Program-made: the position numbers and the translations under genes
Source of the DNA: Clostridiales bacterium
Lineage (GTDB): Bacteria > Bacillota > Clostridia > Oscillospirales > Ruminococcaceae
Length of the DNA stretch: 64,000 bases
Assembly: GCA_019423685.1 (NCBI GenBank)
Contig: JAHZAY010000001.1
Location: 62,001-126,000, forward strand
Reading direction: 5' to 3'
The notes under the pieces: generated by a model
Seen by the model: the letters and a program-made list of their open reading frames with translations, nothing else
Told to the model about the DNA's origin: nothing
The model's database searches: none
Part shown: in pieces, positions 8,130 to 16,775 of the stretch
How the letters are laid out: the number at the start of each line of letters is the position of its first letter
Numbering within the stretch: position 1 is the first letter of the stretch

Positions 8130-10112
8130 TTATTTTTTTCCAGCCATTTTGAGCAGGTCGTCCTCGCTGAGCAGCGCGATGTTCAGCTCCTGCGCCTTTT
8201 GCAGCTTGGAGCCCGCATCTTCGCCGGCCACAACATAATTGGTCTTTTTCGAGACCGAAGAGCTGACCTTTCCGCCCAGCGATTCGATGATCTGCTTGGC
8301 CTCATTGCGCGTCAAGGTGGGCAGCGTGCCGGTCAGCACAAAGGTCAGGCCCTTAAAGGTGTCCCCTGCCGCAACCTTTTTGCTCTCCATATTGACGCCC
8401 GCCGCACACAGCCGCTCGATCTGGCGCAGGTTGCGCTCCTCCATAAAGAAGCTGACAATGTTCTGGGCGACCACCGCACCAAAGCCATCTATTTCGGTCA
8501 GCTGCTCAAAGGTGGCGTGGGAGAGCTTTTCCATGGTGCCGAATTGCTGTGCCAGCAGGGCAGCCATCTTCTCCCCCACCTCCGGGATGCCCAGCGCAAA
8601 GATGACCCGCGAGAGGTCGTTTGCCTTGGAGCGTTCGATGGCAGCCATCAGATTGGCCGCGCTCTTTTTGCCCATGCGGTCCAGTTTTGCAACCTCTTCT
8701 TCTTTGAGCGAATACAGGTCCGCCGGCGAATGGACCCAACCGGCCTGTACCAGATTTTCCAAAAGCGCCGGGCCCAGTCCGTCGATGTCCATCGCATCCC
8801 GGCTGGCAAAATGGATGAGGTTGCGCATCAGCTGGGCGGGGCACTCGATGTTCGGGCAGTAGATGGCGGCCTGTCCCTCTTCGCGGACCACCCTGGTGTG
8901 GCAGGAGGGGCAAAATTCGGGGAGGTGGTAGACTGGATTTGTGCCGTGCTCGGCCACCGTGACGACCTCCGGGATGATGTCCCCCGCCTTGCGCACCACA
9001 ATCTTGTCGCCGATGGCAATCTGCTTTTCGTCGATGAAATCCTGGTTGTGCAGCACCGCGCGGCTGACCGTCGTGCCAGCCAGCTGGATCGGCTCAAAGA
9101 CTGCCGTCGGGGTCAGGGCGCCTGTACGCCCCACCTTTACCTCGACGTCCAGAAGGGTGGTGACCTTCTCTTCCGGTGGATATTTGAAGGCGACTGCCCA
9201 CTTGGGGAATTTTGCGGTTGCACCCAGCTGCTCCCGCTGCGCAAGATCGTCGACCTTGACGACAGCGCCGTCGATATCAAAGCTGTATTCTCCGCGCCGC
9301 TTGCCGATCTGCAAAATTTCGTCGATCGCCTTCTCGATGGTGTCCACCCGCAAATAGGAGGGGGAAACTTTGAAGCCGATCTCCTTGAGCCAATCGAGCG
9401 ACTGTTTGTGGCTGACAATCTCCTTGCCCTGCACCTGCTGCATATTAAAGACAAAGATGTCCAACCCTCTTTGGGCGGTGATCTTCGGATTTTTCTGCCG
9501 CAGAGAACCTGCCGCAGCGTTTCGCGGGTTTTTGAACGGTTTCTCCTCATTGAGTTCCTGCTGCGCCACCAACTTTTCAAAGTTTGCCACCGGCATATAG
9601 ACCTCGCCGCGGACCTCCAGATAGGGCACCGCCTCCTTCAGCCGCAGCGGGATAGAGGGGATGGTGCGGATGTTTTCGGTCACATCCTCCCCCACAAACC
9701 CATCGCCGCGGGTGGACCCGCGCACCAGCACGCCGTCGCGATATTCCAGCGAGACGGAAAGCCCATCAATCTTCGGCTCCACCACATACAGCGGTTCCGG
9801 CACCACCTCGCGGACGCGGCGGTCAAAGTCGGCGACCTCCTCGGTGGAAAAGACGTCCTGCAGCGACCCCATCTGTACGGTGTGTTCCACCGGGGCAAAG
9901 CTGTTGGAGGCCCTGCCGCCTACTCGGTGGGTGGGCGAATCCGGGGTGAGCAGTTCGGGATATGCCTGCTCGATGTCGATGAGCTCGTGCATCAGCCGGT
10001 CAAAATCATAGTCGCTGATGGCTGGGTCATCCTTCTCATAGTAAAGCTTGCTGTAATGCTCAATTTCGCGGCGCAACTGCTGTGCGCGGCGCTGCGCAGT
10101 TTGAAAATCCAT
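8130..10112 (-). CDS. ligA: NAD-dependent DNA ligase LigA
   Basis: A 660-residue enzyme that seals nicks in duplex DNA using NAD+. Visible parts in order: the Ia domain with YYEKDDPAISDYDFD; the adenylation site VEPKIDGLSVS, where Lys is the AMP-bound residue; an OB fold; a four-Cys zinc finger (CPSC...CPNIEC); helix-hairpin-helix repeats; and a C-terminal BRCT domain (FKGLTFVLTGTLPTLTRNEA). Length is normal. I prefer the ATG at 10112 because GGAGG sits eight bases upstream; the ATG two codons earlier is too close to that site. Confidence 0.97.
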   Translation of the reverse strand: MDFQTAQRRAQQLRREIEHYSKLYYEKDDPAISDYDFDRLMHELIDIEQAYPELLTPDSPTHRVGGRASNSFAPVEHTVQMGSLQDVFSTEEVADFDRRVREVVPEPLYVVEPKIDGLSVSLEYRDGVLVRGSTRGDGFVGEDVTENIRTIPSIPLRLKEAVPYLEVRGEVYMPVANFEKLVAQQELNEEKPFKNPRNAAAGSLRQKNPKITAQRGLDIFVFNMQQVQGKEIVSHKQSLDWLKEIGFKVSPSYLRVDTIEKAIDEILQIGKRRGEYSFDIDGAVVKVDDLAQREQLGATAKFPKWAVAFKYPPEEKVTTLLDVEVKVGRTGALTPTAVFEPIQLAGTTVSRAVLHNQDFIDEKQIAIGDKIVVRKAGDIIPEVVTVAEHGTNPVYHLPEFCPSCHTRVVREEGQAAIYCPNIECPAQLMRNLIHFASRDAMDIDGLGPALLENLVQAGWVHSPADLYSLKEEEVAKLDRMGKKSAANLMAAIERSKANDLSRVIFALGIPEVGEKMAALLAQQFGTMEKLSHATFEQLTEIDGFGAVVAQNIVSFFMEERNLRQIERLCAAGVNMESKKVAAGDTFKGLTFVLTGTLPTLTRNEAKQIIESLGGKVSSSVSKKTNYVVAGEDAGSKLQKAQELNIALLSEDDLLKMAGKK

Positions 10113-10287
10113 AACCATTTCCTCCGTCCCTACAGTCTATACAAAACGTCCTGGACAACACCTGTCGCGTAAGATCGAAAGCTCTTCCGGCCATTTGTTT
10201 CGATTATAACAAGTTTTACCCCTTTTTTCAATTCCCATACGCGCAATTTTGCCGCCAGTCGGCGGCAAGTTGGAGAGCACAGCGCCT

Positions 10288-10923
10288 TCAGGAAGTTTGG
10301 CTGCCCACAAAAAATTGCGGGACCTCGCCGGCAATCAATCGCTCTTCCAATAAAAAGCTGGTGCTCATCGATGCGCTGGTCTCCTCACGGCTCAGTGCTG
10401 CCTGCATATTCACCTGGATCTCCAGGCGTACCTGATAGAGAGTTTGGTTGATGCCCGCTGAGCTAAACGACTGCGCAAATTCCACCTCCACCTCGGTGTA
10501 CGGCTGCACCACAAATGGGATGGATGGACCGCGCCCGTGCAGCAGCGGCGCTCCGAGGATTGTGCCCAGCGGAATTTCGATCGAACGCCCGGCGAAGTTG
10601 TCAAGCTTTTGCAGGATATTTTGTGTCAGCTGTGCCTTAAATCGGTTGGCACTTCCCACATCCAATCCCACCGACAAGATCTTTCCATCCTCCGCGCGCT
10701 CGATCACGGCAAAGCTCTCTCCCTCCCCCTGCATCAGCTTTTCTACCTCTTCATTGACTACCTGCGCAGCCAGATTGTGTGCTTCCAGCTGGGCGGCGCT
10801 GCGAAACAGCGGCGCCAGTTTAAGATTCACCGCATGGAGGAGCAACAGCAAGATTGCAACCGCCAGCCCCCAGCTGGCCAACCGGTAATGCCGGTCCCAC
10901 CAGCTGCTTCCCATTCTTCGCAT
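10288..10923 (-). CDS. yunB: Sporulation protein YunB
   Basis: A 211-residue protein with one N-terminal membrane helix (about residues 17-35) and a soluble domain. The block IPLGTILGAPLLHGRGPSIP is the family signature of YunB, a sporulation protein under sigma-E control in Bacillus whose loss impairs spore formation. GGGGGAG precedes the ATG. It lies between pnp and ligA, separated from both by more than 100 bp. With YlbJ it supports an endospore former. Confidence 0.85.
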   Translation of the reverse strand: MRRMGSSWWDRHYRLASWGLAVAILLLLLHAVNLKLAPLFRSAAQLEAHNLAAQVVNEEVEKLMQGEGESFAVIERAEDGKILSVGLDVGSANRFKAQLTQNILQKLDNFAGRSIEIPLGTILGAPLLHGRGPSIPFVVQPYTEVEVEFAQSFSSAGINQTLYQVRLEIQVNMQAALSREETSASMSTSFLLEERLIAGEVPQFFVGSQTS

Positions 10924-10991
10924 GGCACTCCCCCCTTTTTTAGTTTATCCTATGCGTTTTGCCTGCCTTTTGTGTCCCGCAAGGCGCAAAA

Positions 10992-11029
10992 AAGGGCCGC
11001 CGCTCTTTTTTGTGAGAGCGGCGGCCCTT
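10992..11029 (-). terminator. pnp terminator
   Basis: A perfect 15-bp GC-rich stem (AAGGGCCGCCGCTCT / AGAGCGGCGGCCCTT) with an 8-base loop, followed on the minus strand by a T-tract. It lies 12 bp past the pnp stop codon. Confidence 0.9.
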
Positions 11030-11041
11030 AAAAAGGATGCC

Positions 11042-13162
11042 TTACTTATTGGCTTTTTTCTGTTTGTTCTCCATTGCGATCAGGGCATCTTTTCTGGAGA
11101 GGTTGATTCTGCCCTGGCTGTCGATGTCGGTGACTTTAACCAAAATCTCATCGTCGACATTGACAACATCCTCGACGCGCTCGACGCGCTTGGTGTCCAG
11201 CTTGGAGATGTGTACCAGGCCCTCTTTGCCAGGAGCAATCTCCACAAAGGCGCCGAAGTTCATCAAACGGGTGACGCGGCCTTTATAGAACGCGCCGACC
11301 TCCGGATCGCGGGCAATGGTCTCGATCATGCTGACTGCGCGGTCGACATTTTCCTGCTTGATGCCGGAAACAAAGACGTCGCCGTTTTCTTCGATGTCGA
11401 TCTTGACGTCGCACTCAGCGCAGATCTTCTGAATAACCTTGCCGCCCGAACCGATAACTTCACGAATCTTGTCGACCGGAATCTTCAGGCTGGTCATCTT
11501 CGGAGCAAACTCGTTGACGGTCGGACGTGGACGGTCGATCGCCTTGAGCATGATCTCATCGAGGATGTAGATTCTGGCCTTGCGGGTCTTTTCAAAGGCG
11601 TCGCGGATGATGTCGAGGGTCAAACCGTCGATCTTGATATCGACCTGGATGGCAGTGATGCCCTTGTGGGTACCGCCAACCTTAAAGTCCATATCGCCAA
11701 AGAAGTCCTCGAGGCCCTGAATGTCGACCATGGTCATCCAGCGGTCGCCTTCGGTGATCAGGCCGCAGGAGATGCCGGCAACAGGTGCTTTGATCGGCAC
11801 GCCTGCGTCCATCAGAGACAGGGTGGATGCACAGATGGATGCCTGGGAGGTGGAACCGTTGGAGGAGAGCACCTCAGATACCAGACGGTAGGCGTATGGG
11901 AACTCCTCAACCGGCGGGATAACCGGCTCAAGCGCTCTCTCTGCCAGCGCACCGTGACCGATCTCGCGGCGGCCCGGACCTCTGGAAGGTTTGGTCTCGC
12001 CTACCGAGTAGGACGGGAAGTTGTACTGATGCATGTATCGTTTGCTGGTCTCGTTGTCGATGCCGTCGAGAATCTGTGCATCGGAAACGGGGCCCAGTGT
12101 GGTGATGGTCATAACCTGGGTCTGGCCTCTGGTGAACAGCGCAGAACCATGTACGCGCGGGATCAGGCCAACCTCGCAGGCCAGCGGGCGGATCTCGTCG
12201 ATGCCGCGGCCGTCTACACGTTTGCCCTCATCCAGCAGCCATCTTCTGACGATGAATTTCTGCAATTTATAGATGCACTCGTCGATCTGTGCTTCCTGTT
12301 CCGGATACAGCTCGTCGAATTTGGCGTGAATCTCCTCCACAACCGGAGCCAGACGCTGCTCGCGGATGTTTTTGTCGTCGGTGTCCAGCGCAAATTTTAC
12401 CTTGTCGATGGCGAAGTCCTTGATCGCCTCGAACATGTCGTGGTCTACTTCTTTGGACTCGAAGGTAAATTTCGGCTTGCCGATCTGTGCCTGTACGTCT
12501 GCGATGAACTGTGCGATCTTTTTGATCTCCTCGTGTGCCTTGGCGATGGCGTCGAGCATCGTCTCGTTGTCGACCTCGTTTGCACCGGCCTCGATCATGA
12601 CGATCTTTTCGCGGGTACCAGCTACGGTCAGCTGTAAATCGGAGCGGCTTCTCTGCTCCTCATTTGGGCAGATGATGATCTCGCCGTCTACCAGACCAAC
12701 CTGTACGCCGCCGATCGGGCCATTCCACGGAATGTCCGAGATGGACAGTGCAAAGGAAGTTCCCAGCATGCCGGCAACTTCTGGAGCATAATCCTGGTCA
12801 ACCGACAAAACGGTCATGACGACCGAAACGTCGTTGCGCATATCCTTCGGGAAAAGCGGACGGATGGGGCGGTCAACCAGACGGGAAGTCAGGATCGCCT
12901 TTTCAGATGGACGGCCCTCGCGCTTTAAGAAAGAACCGGGGATTTTGCCCACCGAGTACAGTTTTTCTTCAAAATCGACCGAGAGCGGGAAAAAGTCGAT
13001 GCCCTCGCGCGGTTTGGGAGAAGCGGTGACATTGACCAGGACGGTTGTGTCGCCATAGCGCACCAAGACCGAGCCGTTTGCAAGGCAAGCCATCTTTCCT
13101 GTTTCAAAGGAAATCTTTTTGCCGGCAAGCTCTGTCTCAAATACTCTAAAATTTTCAAACAT
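11042..13162 (-). CDS. pnp: Polyribonucleotide nucleotidyltransferase (PNPase)
   Basis: A 706-residue 3'-5' phosphorolytic RNase. Two RNase PH-like domains are joined by a helical linker; the second carries the phosphate-binding and catalytic segment around NGSTSQASICAS. A KH domain (IPVDKIREVIGSGGKVIQ, about residue 565) and an S1 domain (FYKGRVTRLMNFGAFVEI) close the chain. Length is standard. AAGGAGG precedes the ATG at 13162. It follows rpsO, as in most Firmicutes, with a hairpin in between that may reduce read-through. Confidence 0.97.
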   Translation of the reverse strand: MFENFRVFETELAGKKISFETGKMACLANGSVLVRYGDTTVLVNVTASPKPREGIDFFPLSVDFEEKLYSVGKIPGSFLKREGRPSEKAILTSRLVDRPIRPLFPKDMRNDVSVVMTVLSVDQDYAPEVAGMLGTSFALSISDIPWNGPIGGVQVGLVDGEIIICPNEEQRSRSDLQLTVAGTREKIVMIEAGANEVDNETMLDAIAKAHEEIKKIAQFIADVQAQIGKPKFTFESKEVDHDMFEAIKDFAIDKVKFALDTDDKNIREQRLAPVVEEIHAKFDELYPEQEAQIDECIYKLQKFIVRRWLLDEGKRVDGRGIDEIRPLACEVGLIPRVHGSALFTRGQTQVMTITTLGPVSDAQILDGIDNETSKRYMHQYNFPSYSVGETKPSRGPGRREIGHGALAERALEPVIPPVEEFPYAYRLVSEVLSSNGSTSQASICASTLSLMDAGVPIKAPVAGISCGLITEGDRWMTMVDIQGLEDFFGDMDFKVGGTHKGITAIQVDIKIDGLTLDIIRDAFEKTRKARIYILDEIMLKAIDRPRPTVNEFAPKMTSLKIPVDKIREVIGSGGKVIQKICAECDVKIDIEENGDVFVSGIKQENVDRAVSMIETIARDPEVGAFYKGRVTRLMNFGAFVEIAPGKEGLVHISKLDTKRVERVEDVVNVDDEILVKVTDIDSQGRINLSRKDALIAMENKQKKANK

Positions 13163-13311
13163 GAAGTGCAGCCTCCTTAAAGATGTTGTCTTTCCGGCGG
13201 CCGGGACCTTTCCCCTTTTAGCACAAAATCCAACTCCAGCAGGAGCTGAAGCTCGATTGGATGCTAAAAACAGGTTCGTTTCCCAACCGCCTTTTTTTGT
13301 TTTGTACGCAT

Positions 13312-13356
13312 AAAAGGCAGAAGCACCTCGGATCTTCTCCGGATACTCCCGCCTTT
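13312..13356 (-). terminator. rpsO-pnp intergenic hairpin
   Basis: On the minus strand AAAGGC pairs with GCCTTT and the arms continue as a run of Watson-Crick and G-U pairs to a GAAGA loop; a short T-run follows. It lies 18 bp past the rpsO stop and could act as a partial terminator or an RNase processing site. Confidence 0.55.
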
Positions 13357-13373
13357 TTCCAGCAACCTGGAAA

Positions 13374-13640
13374 TTACTTTCTCAGGCCCAGTTTCTCGAT
13401 GATCGCACGGTAGCGATTGATGTCTTTTTTCTTCAGGTAGTTGAGCATGTTGCGGCGGCGGCCAACCATCTTCAGCAGACCACGTCTGGAATGATGGTCG
13501 TTCTTGTTGGCTTTGAAGTGGTCGGTCAGGTCGTTGATGCGTTTGGTCAGAATAGCGATCTGTACCTCTGCGGAACCGGTGTCGGTCTCATGCAGTCTGT
13601 TCTGCTCGATTACCTGTGTTTTCTCTTCTTTTCTCATCAT
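13374..13640 (-). CDS. rpsO: 30S ribosomal protein S15
   Basis: An 88-residue protein matching S15 through its length (HETDTGSAEVQIAILTKRI, DHHSRRGLLKMVGRRRNML, YLKKKDINRYRAIIEKLGLR). It binds the 16S rRNA central-domain three-way junction early in assembly. I start it at the ATG at 13640, nine bases after GAGGTG; an upstream in-frame start would add a nonfamily leader. Its own promoter and a structured leader of about 130 nt precede it. Confidence 0.97.
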   Translation of the reverse strand: MMRKEEKTQVIEQNRLHETDTGSAEVQIAILTKRINDLTDHFKANKNDHHSRRGLLKMVGRRRNMLNYLKKKDINRYRAIIEKLGLRK

Positions 13641-13772
13641 GGTTACATTCACCTCTCTAAAATATTGCACCAATAACTGAGCGCGGGGCTGGTGAAGTGC
13701 CGGATCATACGCGGCTGTCTCCCCGGACTAAGCTATGGTAGGACGTGATTTCCTGCCGACAGACAGGCTCAC
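13641..13772 (-). promoter_or_regulatory. rpsO 5' leader, possible S15 autoregulatory RNA
   Basis: The interval between the rpsO promoter and start codon is about 130 nt and GC-rich, unlike the AT-rich spacers elsewhere. It holds several complementary segments, such as CTGTCT with AGACAG and CCTG with CAGG. S15 leaders that mimic rRNA are known in several bacteria; whether this is one is inference. Confidence 0.4.
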
Positions 13773-13778
13773 TGGATT

Positions 13779-13807
13779 ATTATATCACACGAATTTCAGT
13801 TTGTAAA
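13779..13807 (-). promoter_or_regulatory. Sigma-A-type promoter for rpsO
   Basis: TTTACA (13802-13807) and a perfect TATAAT (13779-13784) with a 17-bp spacer, read on the minus strand, directly upstream of the rpsO leader. Confidence 0.75.
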
Positions 13808-13832
13808 GGGCAATTTTAACAGCTTCAAAAAT

Positions 13833-14795
13833 TTAAAAGTCGTCGTTTTCATCGGTCAGCAGGTTGGGATAGAGCATCTTTTCGATGTTCTGCGCCACCT
13901 CACCCGAGACGTCCTCCTTGTCGCGGGCAATTTGCGCCTTGAGCTGCGCGATCGACTCAAACTTTACCTCCGGGCGGACAAAGCGGAAGAAATAGACCTC
14001 CACCACCCGATCGTATAGATCACCCGAATAGTCGAGGATGAATGTCTCGGCAAGCGGGTGGTCGGAGCCGACTGTCGGCTTGATCCCGACGTTGGTGACC
14101 CCTCCGTACAGCTTTCCGTCCACATTGACTACTGTCGAGTAGACCCCGTAGCGCGGCACGATGTGGTGTCGCGGGAAGGACTGGTTGATTGTTGGAAAGT
14201 CCAGCAGGCGGCCGATGCAGTTTCCGTGCTCCACCTTTAAGCGCAAAGAGAAGCGCCGCCCAAGCATCCGGCTGGCCTTGTCCATCTCGCCGTCGAGGAT
14301 CGCCTGGCGGATGCGGGTCGAGCTGACCGGCTTGCCGTCCAGCATAACCGGGTCCAAAATATGGACCTTTACGCCGTGACGGGCGGCCACCGCTTGCAGC
14401 ACCTGGGTGTTGCCTTTGCCGTCCCGCCCAAAGGTAAAGTCGTACCCACAGCTGAGCTCCTTGGCGCCCATGCGCCCAATGAGCATATTTTCGACAAAAT
14501 CCTCCGGGTCCATGTCCTTAAAGCTGACAAAATCCGGCTCGACAACCAGTTCAAACCCCATCTTTTCCAGGATGGAGCACTTTTGCTCATCCGGCATGAT
14601 CGCCAGATAATTCTTTTTGATATCAGGAACAAAGGACGAGATGGTGTAGGTAAAGACGCAGGGCGCCAGATCTTTGTTTTGCAGCGCCTGCAGCAACACC
14701 TTCTGATGTCCGATGTGGATTCCGTCAAACAGGCCGAGCGCCACCGAGGCGGGGCGGCCGGAATCCGGTCCGATAAACTCCCTTGTCACCTTCAA
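13833..14795 (-). CDS. ribF: Bifunctional riboflavin kinase / FAD synthetase
   Basis: A 320-residue enzyme that makes FMN from riboflavin and then FAD. The N-terminal nucleotidyltransferase half shows GLFDGIHIGHQ (HxGH-type ATP site) and SSTRIRQAI; the C-terminal kinase half shows GRLLDFPTIN and NVGIKPTVG. Length is typical. The start appears to be TTG at 14795 with AGGAAG upstream; GTG two codons later is an alternative. It is separated from truB by a CPBP protease gene. Confidence 0.95.
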   Translation of the reverse strand: MKVTREFIGPDSGRPASVALGLFDGIHIGHQKVLLQALQNKDLAPCVFTYTISSFVPDIKKNYLAIMPDEQKCSILEKMGFELVVEPDFVSFKDMDPEDFVENMLIGRMGAKELSCGYDFTFGRDGKGNTQVLQAVAARHGVKVHILDPVMLDGKPVSSTRIRQAILDGEMDKASRMLGRRFSLRLKVEHGNCIGRLLDFPTINQSFPRHHIVPRYGVYSTVVNVDGKLYGGVTNVGIKPTVGSDHPLAETFILDYSGDLYDRVVEVYFFRFVRPEVKFESIAQLKAQIARDKEDVSGEVAQNIEKMLYPNLLTDENDDF

Positions 14796-14910
14796 ACTCT
14801 ACTTCCTCATTTCCACGTTAATATCCCATCCCATTATATCCAATTTTGCCCGGAATTGCAAGTGGCGGGCTCCATCGAGTTTGCTGTGTTTTGGCGCTGC
14901 GGACAGCTTT

Positions 14911-15777
14911 TTATCTCTCTTTTGTGCGAACGCTTCCCCTTTGTATCTGCCACAGACACCAGCACGCCGCCAGCACAAATCCCGCGCCTCCGATCAGGCC
15001 GACCAGATTCGGTCCCACAAACAGATTGGACGGCCCATTCATAAACAGGTCGGATGGTTTCCACAGGTCTATTCCGTTGACTGCCGTATGAAAGAGCACC
15101 GCACTCCAGACCGATTGGCTCTTCCAGTATAAAAAAGCCTGGATGCTGCCCAATACCATGCAAAAGAGGACCATCGCAGCGATGTTTTGCAGCGGATGCC
15201 CTTTACCATAGTTGTACCCCATCGCCACAATCGGCGCGTGCCATACGCCCCAAAGTAACCCGCTTAAAAGGGCTGCACGCAGCTGGCCGAATCTCTGCTC
15301 CAGCTTTGGCAGCAGCCATCCCCTCCAGGCAAGCTCCTCCCCAAGGCATTGCGGCAAGCCCCCGATGGGGTTTAGCAGCACAGCCAGCGGGATCATCGCT
15401 GCCAAAAAGGCGACGTAATCCTTTCCCCGTACGCCCGACTCGATTGCCAGCGCCGAATCCAACGTAAATTGCCCGGGAAAAAGCAAAAAGTACAGCAGCG
15501 CACCAAAATATGCGACTAGCGGCGTCAACAGCCAGACAGCAAGGTAGAGCTTTCCGTTTGTCCGTAGCTTTGGCTTTAATCCGAGACTTTTGACCAGTAC
15601 CCCCATCCGCTCTCCGGTCAGCAGAGCGGTCAGCAAAACGCTCAAAGCGGGAGTAAACATCAACAGCGTCAGCACCAGTGTGTGCGGATCTTTCCAATAC
15701 CAAAAGCTGCCAGCGGCCATAAACGCCGCAACAAGTGCCAAAAAGATGGGCAGCTGCCCCTGCATTTTTCTTCTCAT
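14911..15777 (-). CDS. CPBP-family intramembrane metalloprotease
   Basis: A 288-residue membrane protein with about eight helices. The CPBP (Rce1/Abi-like) motifs are present: GEELAWRGWLLPKL (EExxxR, about residue 168), GVWHAP, and LFHTAVNG with the later His. The family cleaves membrane substrates or processes peptides; some members protect against bacteriocins. It sits between truB and ribF, which normally adjoin, so it looks like an insertion into a conserved cluster. Start ATG at 15777 has GGGGG upstream. The substrate is unknown. Confidence 0.85.
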   Translation of the reverse strand: MRRKMQGQLPIFLALVAAFMAAGSFWYWKDPHTLVLTLLMFTPALSVLLTALLTGERMGVLVKSLGLKPKLRTNGKLYLAVWLLTPLVAYFGALLYFLLFPGQFTLDSALAIESGVRGKDYVAFLAAMIPLAVLLNPIGGLPQCLGEELAWRGWLLPKLEQRFGQLRAALLSGLLWGVWHAPIVAMGYNYGKGHPLQNIAAMVLFCMVLGSIQAFLYWKSQSVWSAVLFHTAVNGIDLWKPSDLFMNGPSNLFVGPNLVGLIGGAGFVLAACWCLWQIQRGSVRTKER

Positions 15778-15857
15778 AAAAGATGCCCCCTATCCTTTTT
15801 AATGGATAACGGGGCAATCTGTAAAAATACTTCAAAAAAATGATCCGCTTTGGCCTG

Positions 15858-16766
15858 CTATTCGATCGCAAACAGCTTGCGCGTCTGCAAAAGTCCCTGC
15901 TCCCGATCTGCATAGCTGATCCCCAAAAAGGTTCCGCTCTCTGCATAGATGCGCAGGTCGCCGCTCCAGTCGCCAAGTGCCTGCATGCCGTCCAGCCGCT
16001 TTAAATCCAGACGCACACCGTTGCGGTACATCCGCTCCTGTGCAGCGCAGAGCGTCAGGGCTGGTAGCTCCTGAAAGACTCGTGCAATCGGCAAAAGCCG
16101 CTCCGATAATTTTCCTTGCTGCGCAAGCTGTTCGGCCTGCTCGAGGGTCAGGCTGTCCTCCAGGTCAAACCCTGCCGCCCTTGTGCGGCGCAGCGCTGTC
16201 ATGGTCGCCCCACAGCCAAGCGCCTCCCCGATATCCGCGCAGAGGGTGCGGATGTAGGTGCCTTTCGAACACGCCACGTCGATCACATAGCGGTGGGCGC
16301 TCTCGTCGGATTGCAGCAGTTCCAGGTGGGAGATGGTGACCGGACGCTTTTCCCGCTCGATCTCCACGCCCTGCCTTGCCAAATCGTACAGCCGGTGGCC
16401 GTTGATCTGGATGGCTGAAAACATGGGGGGCAGCTGCATGATCTCCCCCCGGAACGAATCGAACGCGGCAAGCAGATCCGCTCTGTTGGACTGCACCGGT
16501 GTGCGGGTCAGCACCCGTCCGGTAGAGTCCAGGGTATCGGTGGTGTAGCCCAGCTCAAAGGTCGCCGTGTAGCGCTTGTTTTGGTCGGGCAAAATGTCGC
16601 AGCACTTGGTCGCACGCCCGACAAAGATCGGCAGCACACCGGTGGCCATCGGGTCGAGGGTCCCTGCATGGCCCACCTTGCGGGTGCCCAGCAGGCGGCG
16701 CATCTTCGCCACAACGTCAAAGGAGGTAAAATCCTCCGGTTTGTCTATGATGATAATTCCGTCCAA
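15858..16766 (-). CDS. truB: tRNA pseudouridine(55) synthase TruB
   Basis: A 302-residue enzyme that converts U55 of the tRNA T-loop to pseudouridine. The catalytic Asp is in HAGTLDPMATGVLP (about residue 40), with KPEDFTSFDVV before it and CSKGTYIRTLCADIGEALG later. The C-terminal part is the PUA-like end. The start appears to be TTG at 16766 preceded by GAGGAAG. It follows nrnA by 9 bp, so the two are surely co-transcribed. Confidence 0.95.
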   Translation of the reverse strand: MDGIIIIDKPEDFTSFDVVAKMRRLLGTRKVGHAGTLDPMATGVLPIFVGRATKCCDILPDQNKRYTATFELGYTTDTLDSTGRVLTRTPVQSNRADLLAAFDSFRGEIMQLPPMFSAIQINGHRLYDLARQGVEIEREKRPVTISHLELLQSDESAHRYVIDVACSKGTYIRTLCADIGEALGCGATMTALRRTRAAGFDLEDSLTLEQAEQLAQQGKLSERLLPIARVFQELPALTLCAAQERMYRNGVRLDLKRLDGMQALGDWSGDLRIYAESGTFLGISYADREQGLLQTRKLFAIE

Positions 16767-16775
16767 GATTCTTCC

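Noticed and set aside
7155..10172. Long plus-strand open frame (1005 codons) opposite ligA
   Set aside because: It is antisense to an unmistakable LigA; the frame stays open because of GC-biased codon use on the other strand, and its protein has no recognisable features.
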